Assembly: GCA_028824415.1 (NCBI GenBank)
Contig: JAPPDX010000073.1
Location: forward strand, 1-36,990
DNA: 36,990 nucleotides
DNA from: a bacterium
Lineage (GTDB): Bacteria > Actinomycetota > Acidimicrobiia > Acidimicrobiales > CATQHL01
Direction: 5' to 3'
Below the pieces are notes generated by a model. The model did no database searches and was not told the DNA's origin. It saw only the letters and a list, made by a program, of their open reading frames with translations. Within the stretch, counting starts at the first letter, position 1. Each line of letters opens with the position of its first letter. Of the stretch, positions 33,004 through 36,990 are shown in pieces. The position numbers were made by a program, and so were the translations under genes.

Positions 33004-33970
33004 CGGTCCCCCGCTGCCCCCGCCCGCAGGAGGACGACTCCTGCTCGCCGGCGAGCAGGCTCTGGACCAGCCCGTCCAGCAAGTCGGTCTCGGAGACGAG
33101 GCAGGTGTCGAAGCCGAAGAAGCGCATGATCTTCACGAGTACGCACATGCCGGCGACGATCACGTCGGCCCGGTCGGCGTGCAGACCCGGGTTGGAGATC
33201 CGCTGGTCGTGGTCCTCGGTCGCCAGTGTCCGGAACACGTCCTCGGCGGCGGCGCGGGTCAACTCGAAGTGATGGATCCTGTCGGGGTCATACGGCTCGA
33301 GGCCCAACTCCACGGCTGCCGCGCTCGTCACCGTGCCGGACACGCCGATGAAGCGGGCCGTCCGGTGCACGTCGGGGATGGCGATCAGCACGTCCTCGAG
33401 GTGTGCCTCGGTCACCGACAGGCAGGCGTGCAACTCCTCGGGCCGGGGCGGGTCGTGCCGGATGTATTGCTCGGTGAGCCGCACGCAGCCCACGTCCGCC
33501 GAGAGCACGCCCTCGCAGCGATCGGCGCCGAAGGCGAACTCGGTGGACCCGCCGCCGATGTCGGCCACGAGGAATGGGCCGCTGTTGGGATCCAGCCCGG
33601 CGGTGGCGCCGGCGAAGCCCAAACGACCCTCCGTGTCGCCGTCCAGCAACTCGGGGCGGGTTCCCAGCACGGCAGCGGCGGCGGCGAAGAACTCCTCGGC
33701 GTTGCGTGCGTCGCGGGCCGCGGAGGTGGCTGTGGCGCGCACCGCCTCGACCCCCAACCCGTCCATGATCCGGCGATAGTCCTCGAGGACGGCGACCGTT
33801 CGCCCGATCGCCTCGCGGTCGAGGAACCCGGACGCGTCGACACCCTGACCGAGGCAGGTGACGATCGTGCGCCGCTCCAGGGTGTCGACCCCGTCACGGC
33901 TGACGAGCAGGCGCGTGGAGTTGGTGCCGCAGTCGACCGCGGCCACCACCCGGCCGACGGGCCCGGTCAC
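32990..33970 (-). CDS. ppx: exopolyphosphatase / pppGpp phosphohydrolase (Ppx/GppA)
   Basis: This ASKHA-fold enzyme degrades inorganic polyphosphate and/or converts pppGpp to ppGpp. The 326-residue protein has phosphate-1 motif VDCGTNS at 12–18 and phosphate-2 DIGGGSTE at 137–144, plus the ATATSAARDA segment and VSGTVTS. The short actinobacterial form lacks the C-terminal HD domain of proteobacterial Ppx. The start is GTG 33970, giving a 4-bp GTGA overlap with the DUF501 stop; a longer in-frame extension to 34024 is rejected for that reason. The DUF501–ppx order is typical of actinobacteria, where eno and ftsB usually precede, but here DUF501 is preceded by coxG. Confidence 0.93.
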   Translation of the reverse strand: MTGPVGRVVAAVDCGTNSTRLLVSRDGVDTLERRTIVTCLGQGVDASGFLDREAIGRTVAVLEDYRRIMDGLGVEAVRATATSAARDARNAEEFFAAAAAVLGTRPELLDGDTEGRLGFAGATAGLDPNSGPFLVADIGGGSTEFAFGADRCEGVLSADVGCVRLTEQYIRHDPPRPEELHACLSVTEAHLEDVLIAIPDVHRTARFIGVSGTVTSAAAVELGLEPYDPDRIHHFELTRAAAEDVFRTLATEDHDQRISNPGLHADRADVIVAGMCVLVKIMRFFGFDTCLVSETDLLDGLVQSLLAGEQESSSCGRGQRGTDDAG

Positions 33971-34611
33971 GACGTCGACGGCCCGGGAGATGGAAGATCC
34001 GAAGTGAGCTGGTCGGCCACCCACTCCCCGACGGGATCCTCACCGCCGGCCAGGTGCCAGGCGTAGTGGGCATGCAGGCACTTGACTCCCCGGCGGGTCC
34101 CGCCGACCCCGCCCGCCGGCCGCGGCCCGCTGTGATCGGCCGGCAGCGCGCCATCCCGCTCGGCCGCGTAGCGGGCATGGGCGGTCGCCAACACGGTGCC
34201 GTCGACCGCGGCCTCGGCCTGACGCACGCCACCCCTGGACTCCAGCCGGCTGACCGCGAGGCAGTCCGAGACCGACACCAGCCAGTAGCGCGTCGGCATC
34301 GGGGTCCCGTCATCCAGCAGGGGGTCATTGCGAATCACGCGCGGGCTTCCGTCGGGGTTCCGCACCCACACCCGGAACCCACCCTGCGGCTGGCGACCGA
34401 GCAGTTCGGCCACCTCCGCCCAGTCACGCAGCGAAACACCATCGCCGCCGGCGGCCCACGGTTCGGTGCCCAGTTCCGGACCGCCGCCCCCCGGGTCGTC
34501 GGTACGGGAGCCGCGATCGGCGCCGGCCAGAGCCGCCTCGGGCTCGGTCAGGCCGGCTGCGTCCGCCCAAGCCCTAAAGGACGTCCCCCTGATGCCACCA
34601 GGCGCCGTCAC
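33967..34611 (-). CDS. DUF501 family protein
   Basis: This cytosolic protein of unknown function is usually found immediately upstream of ppx in actinobacteria. The domain runs from about residue 60 to 205, with FRVWVRNPDGSPRVIRNDP, the LLDDGTPMPTRYWLV block, the HARYAAERD helix and the strictly conserved HSGPRPAGGVGGTRRGVKCLHAHYAW tail (parts GGVGGTRRGVKCLHAHYAW). The first 58 residues are Gly/Asp-rich and not part of the usual domain, so the GTG at 34611 may be too far upstream. The stop overlaps the ppx start by 4 bases. Confidence 0.85.
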   Translation of the reverse strand: MTAPGGIRGTSFRAWADAAGLTEPEAALAGADRGSRTDDPGGGGPELGTEPWAAGGDGVSLRDWAEVAELLGRQPQGGFRVWVRNPDGSPRVIRNDPLLDDGTPMPTRYWLVSVSDCLAVSRLESRGGVRQAEAAVDGTVLATAHARYAAERDGALPADHSGPRPAGGVGGTRRGVKCLHAHYAWHLAGGEDPVGEWVADQLTSDLPSPGPSTS

Positions 34612-34684
34612 GCTGCCCCCGAACCCCGCTGCGAACCGGCGTACCGGAAGTCGTGTCCTGGGCGAGTCGGAGAGACCAGAGGGC

Positions 34685-35356
34685 CTACGCGGCGCTGCGT
34701 CGACCGGAGAGCGGCTTCAGGACGAAATCCACGAGCCTCTTGAGGAGCAGTCCGAGCGCGAGTACCGGAGCGATGATCGGCGAGAGGATGCGGAGCCTCT
34801 TCGGCACGGCCGCCAGCAGGTCAACGGCTTCGGGCTCGGCCGCCGCGCCCGCATCCGCCGCGCCGTCGCCTCCCTCGTCGGCGGGCTCCTCGCCCGCATC
34901 GGCTTCGGCGGACTCGCTCAGCATCTCCTCGAGGTTGTCCACGAACTGCCCCATCAGCTTGGCGCTCACGTCGCCGAGCACGCCGCGCCCGAACTGCGCC
35001 ACCTTGCCGCTGATCTTCAGATCGGTCGTGACCTCCACCTTGGTGCTGGCATCGGTGGCGGCCTCCATCAGGGCCGTGATGTCCGCGGCGGCGTTTCCCG
35101 CGCCTCGCGTATCGCGGCCCTCGGCCCGGATCACGATGCGCAACTCGTCGCGGTTCATCTCGACCATGGTGGCCTTGCCGCGATACTCCGCCGAGATGGG
35201 GCCGACCTTGACCTTCACAGCCCCCCTGAACTCGTCGCCGTCCACCTCGTCGAGACGGGCGCCCGGCAGGCAGGGCGCGATCAACTCGGGATTGGTGAGA
35301 ACCTCCCAGGCCCGATCCACGCCGACACTCACCTCGAAGTCGCTCTTCAGTTCCAT
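34685..35356 (-). CDS. CoxG-like SRPBCC protein with C-terminal membrane anchor
   Basis: CoxG (carbon monoxide dehydrogenase subunit G family) is a START-fold protein that tethers the molybdenum CO dehydrogenase to the membrane in Oligotropha; homologues are common without Cox genes. The 223-residue protein has the SRPBCC domain (about 1–145: MELKSDFEV, VGVDRAWEVLTNPE, LPGA, KVKVGPISAEYRG). An acidic Ala/Glu linker (about 146–180) follows, then a hydrophobic helix near 192–213. The ATG at 35356 has AGGAGGT just upstream. No coxMSL genes are in the window, so the partner is unknown. It is divergent from the metallo-beta-lactamase gene across a strong inverted repeat. Confidence 0.87.
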   Translation of the reverse strand: MELKSDFEVSVGVDRAWEVLTNPELIAPCLPGARLDEVDGDEFRGAVKVKVGPISAEYRGKATMVEMNRDELRIVIRAEGRDTRGAGNAAADITALMEAATDASTKVEVTTDLKISGKVAQFGRGVLGDVSAKLMGQFVDNLEEMLSESAEADAGEEPADEGGDGAADAGAAAEPEAVDLLAAVPKRLRILSPIIAPVLALGLLLKRLVDFVLKPLSGRRSAA

Positions 35357-35377
35357 GGGTCACACCTCCTGCGCCAC

Positions 35378-35409
35378 CCGGCGGCGCCCGTCACACGCGG
35401 CGCCGCCGG
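35378..35409. repeat. 11-bp perfect inverted repeat between coxG-like and MBL genes
   Basis: The arms CCGGCGGCGCC (35378–35388) and GGCGCCGCCGG (35399–35409) flank a 10-base loop. On the coxG mRNA it would lie 10 bases upstream of the ribosome site (35362–35368). It is either a divergent-promoter operator or a very stable 5'-leader stem. Confidence 0.5.
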
Positions 35410-35546
35410 CCGCTCCGGGGCCGCTGCGCCGTGACCGGCAACGTTACCGCCGTTGCCTGCGGGACCGCATCCCGCCCCGAGGCCGCCGGGTAGCCTCCAG
35501 GCGAGCGACCTCTCGCTGCGCCGTGAGGCGGAGGAGGTGATCGGCG

Positions 35547-36455
35547 ATGGCTCGTGTGGACCAGGCCCACCCGGGAAACCAGCGCGGTCCCTGGTTCGTG
35601 GACACCCGCTGCATCCGCTGTGACGCCGCCCGTCACTGGGCGCCCGGGCTGATCGAGGCGGATACCCAGGGCCTGTCCTTCGTGGCACGCCAGCCGGAGA
35701 ATCCCGCCGAGGAGGCTCAACTCTGGCGGGCGGCTGTGGCCTGCCCGACGCAATCGATCGGCACCACCGAGGCCCGCCGCCCGGCGCAGCCGGCGTTCCC
35801 GTTCGAACTCACCGGTGGCGTCCACGCGCTGGGCCACAACGCCCGCTCGTCCTTCGGGGCGCACTCCTACCTCACGGTTCGACCCGACGGGAACCTGATG
35901 ATCGACTCGCCGCGGTTCACCCGGCAGTTGGCTGAGAGGATCGACGACCTCGGAGGCCTCCGCCATGTGCTGCTGACCCACCGCGACGACGTCGCCGACG
36001 CCGACCGCTGGGCCGACCGCTTCGGGGCCGACGTCTGGATTCACAAGGCCGACGCCGACGCGGCTCCGTACGCCACGGTCATCCTCGGCGACGAACCCGT
36101 CACGATCTCGCCCGGGGTCACCGCCGTCCACGCGCCGGGCCACACCGCTGGGCACGTCGTGTTCCACGTCGAAGACAGACTGCTTTTCACCGGTGACACG
36201 CTGCACTGGAACCACCGGCGCGGCGAGCTGGACGTGTTCCCCAGCGTGACCTTCCACTCCTGGGACGCCCTGGCGGACACGATGGACCGCCTCGCCGGCA
36301 TGCGGATGGAATGGATCCTCCCTGGCCACGGCAAGTGGCACAACGTCGGAGTGGACACCTGGAGGGATCAGATGGCCCGACTCGGCCCGGCCATGCGCTC
36401 AATCGGCCAGGAGGCCTGGGCGGAGCGGGCGGACACGGCCTACGACTGGTTCTGA
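35547..36455 (+). CDS. metallo-beta-lactamase protein with degenerate ferredoxin-like N-terminus
   Basis: This 302-residue protein fuses a short ferredoxin-like segment (1–75) to a metallo-beta-lactamase hydrolase domain (about 90–290). The N-terminus has Cys22-x2-Cys25 and the distal CP (Cys66, ACPTQSIG). At the third cluster position (C-x2-C-x2-C) there is Ala28, so a classic [4Fe-4S] cluster lacks one ligand. The hydrolase domain has THRDDVAD in place of HxHxDH, as usual for this family, then the PGHTAGHVVFH metal His segment, LLFTGDTLHW and ILPGHG. The ATG at 35547 has the ribosome site GGAGGAGGT. The substrate is unknown. A hairpin follows the stop codon. Confidence 0.87.
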   Translation: MARVDQAHPGNQRGPWFVDTRCIRCDAARHWAPGLIEADTQGLSFVARQPENPAEEAQLWRAAVACPTQSIGTTEARRPAQPAFPFELTGGVHALGHNARSSFGAHSYLTVRPDGNLMIDSPRFTRQLAERIDDLGGLRHVLLTHRDDVADADRWADRFGADVWIHKADADAAPYATVILGDEPVTISPGVTAVHAPGHTAGHVVFHVEDRLLFTGDTLHWNHRRGELDVFPSVTFHSWDALADTMDRLAGMRMEWILPGHGKWHNVGVDTWRDQMARLGPAMRSIGQEAWAERADTAYDWF

Positions 36456-36469
36456 ACTGCGGGCTCTCT

Positions 36470-36488
36470 GATCACGCCACCCGTGATC
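36470..36488 (+). terminator. hairpin after the MBL gene
   Basis: The arms GATCACG (36470–36476) and CGTGATC (36482–36488) form a perfect 7-bp stem around a 5-base loop, 15 bases after the stop codon at 36455. A T-tract is absent; a terminator role is likely from position. Confidence 0.5.
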
Positions 36489-36529
36489 CTGCCGCTCTGA
36501 ATTGACGCCGGGGTGTCACATCGCTCTCG

Positions 36530-36535
36530 TAGGGT
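36530..36535 (+). promoter_or_regulatory. candidate leaderless -10 box of the methyltransferase gene
   Basis: TAGGGT fits TANNNT and ends 7 bases before the in-frame GTG at 36543. A TTGACG lies at 36502–36507 but the 22-base spacing is too long for a normal -35. Confidence 0.4.
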
Positions 36536-36542
36536 GGCCGAC

Positions 36543-36990
36543 GTGGAGGGAGTCCAGGTTGCAGCCGATCCGGAAGCCGTCGATCTCGCCGGAGAGCACA
36601 ACTGGGTGCTGCACGCTGACAACGCCGACGTCCTCCCACGCCTTCCCGACGGCGCCTTCCGGCTGATCTACATCGACCCCCCGTTCAACAGCGGCAGGAC
36701 CCAGCGACGAGAGGAACTGGCGACGGTCCGCAGTCCCGACGGCGATCGAGTCGGCTTCGGCGGCCGGCGCTATTGCACCGTCTCGGTCGGGGCCACGTCC
36801 TACGCCGACATCTTCGACGACTACCTGGGGTTCATCGGCCCTCGACTCGAGCAGGCCCACCGCCTGCTCACCGCCGACGGCACTCTCTACTTCCACATCG
36901 ACTACCGCGAGGCCCACTACTGCAAGGTCCTGCTGGACCAGATCTTCGGGCGGGAGTGCTTCGTCAACGAGATCATCTGGGCCTACGACT
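36543..36990 (+). CDS. DNA methyltransferase (N6-adenine/N4-cytosine type), 3' end outside the window
   Basis: About 149 codons are visible from GTG 36543 (an in-frame GTG at 36534 is the alternative). The protein has the amino-methyltransferase catalytic motif DPPF within YIDPPFNSG near residue 47. It is followed by a DIFDDYLGFIGPRLEQAHRLL helix region (shortened: DYLGFIGPRLEQ) and the strand LYFHIDYRE, as in type III or orphan DNA methyltransferases of the beta class. The sequence then continues IIWAYD at the window end. The SAM-binding motif would lie in the missing C-terminal part. No restriction subunit is visible upstream, so it may be an orphan methylase or the start of a restriction–modification locus. 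Confidence 0.8.
   Translation, partial: MEGVQVAADPEAVDLAGEHNWVLHADNADVLPRLPDGAFRLIYIDPPFNSGRTQRREELATVRSPDGDRVGFGGRRYCTVSVGATSYADIFDDYLGFIGPRLEQAHRLLTADGTLYFHIDYREAHYCKVLLDQIFGRECFVNEIIWAYD

Overview
The window is very GC-rich and densely coded. Its gene content points to a high-GC actinobacterium: an F420-type luciferase-like oxidoreductase, a DUF501–Ppx pair, a CtpE-like P-type ATPase, a DUF3467 protein, a 13E12-type DUF222/HNH protein, many GTG starts and 4-bp GTGA gene overlaps. An acidimicrobial-type lineage is my best guess, but no rRNA or other taxonomic marker is present. I saw no tRNA, rRNA, CRISPR array or complete insertion sequence.

Region 1 (1–5918, minus strand) is a conserved housekeeping block read recA > miaB > miaA > dapF > hflX, with the first codons of a further gene at the window edge. 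It covers recombination, tRNA A37 modification, diaminopimelate synthesis and a ribosome-associated GTPase. recX is missing between recA and miaB, and DapF has Ser where the first catalytic Cys is expected.

Region 2 (5919–15050) is mixed metabolism. It holds msrB divergent from recA with a 20-bp palindrome between them, a 2-oxoglutarate/Fe(II)-type oxygenase, a minus-strand pair of acetoacetyl-CoA synthetase and a CitE-like lyase, a secreted lipoprotein lipase on a long Pro/Glu stalk followed by a DyP peroxidase, and a FadD-like acyl-CoA synthetase.

Region 3 (15051–24246) holds a one-helix small protein, an Ogt/MGMT repair protein, an unknown conserved-looking protein, a histidine phosphatase translationally coupled to a single-chain EtfB–EtfA fusion, a DUF3467 protein, a Nudix hydrolase, a CtpE-like P-type ATPase and a gamma-glutamyltransferase-family protein.

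Region 4 (24247–29834) holds an EamA exporter next to L-fuconate dehydratase, then rmuC. After rmuC comes a roughly 590-bp non-coding stretch, the only long gap. It contains a perfect CRP-type palindrome and, 130 bp further on, an AT-rich island where a LexA-type box overlaps a near-consensus promoter driving the DUF222/HNH gene.

Region 5 (29861–36990) holds photolyase, an LLM-class oxidoreductase with an 85-bp tandem duplication over its 3' end, a GNAT acetyltransferase, Ppx/GppA and DUF501 (minus strand, mostly overlapping), a CoxG-like protein, a metallo-beta-lactamase protein with a degenerate ferredoxin-like N-terminus, and the first 150 or so codons of a DPPF-type DNA methyltransferase cut by the window end.

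I did not find a clearly new multi-gene system. The most interesting signals are the SOS-type control region of the HNH gene, the recA/msrB palindrome, the single-chain ETF, residue losses in DapF and the metallo-beta-lactamase protein, and a recurring TANNNT-start arrangement suggesting leaderless transcripts.
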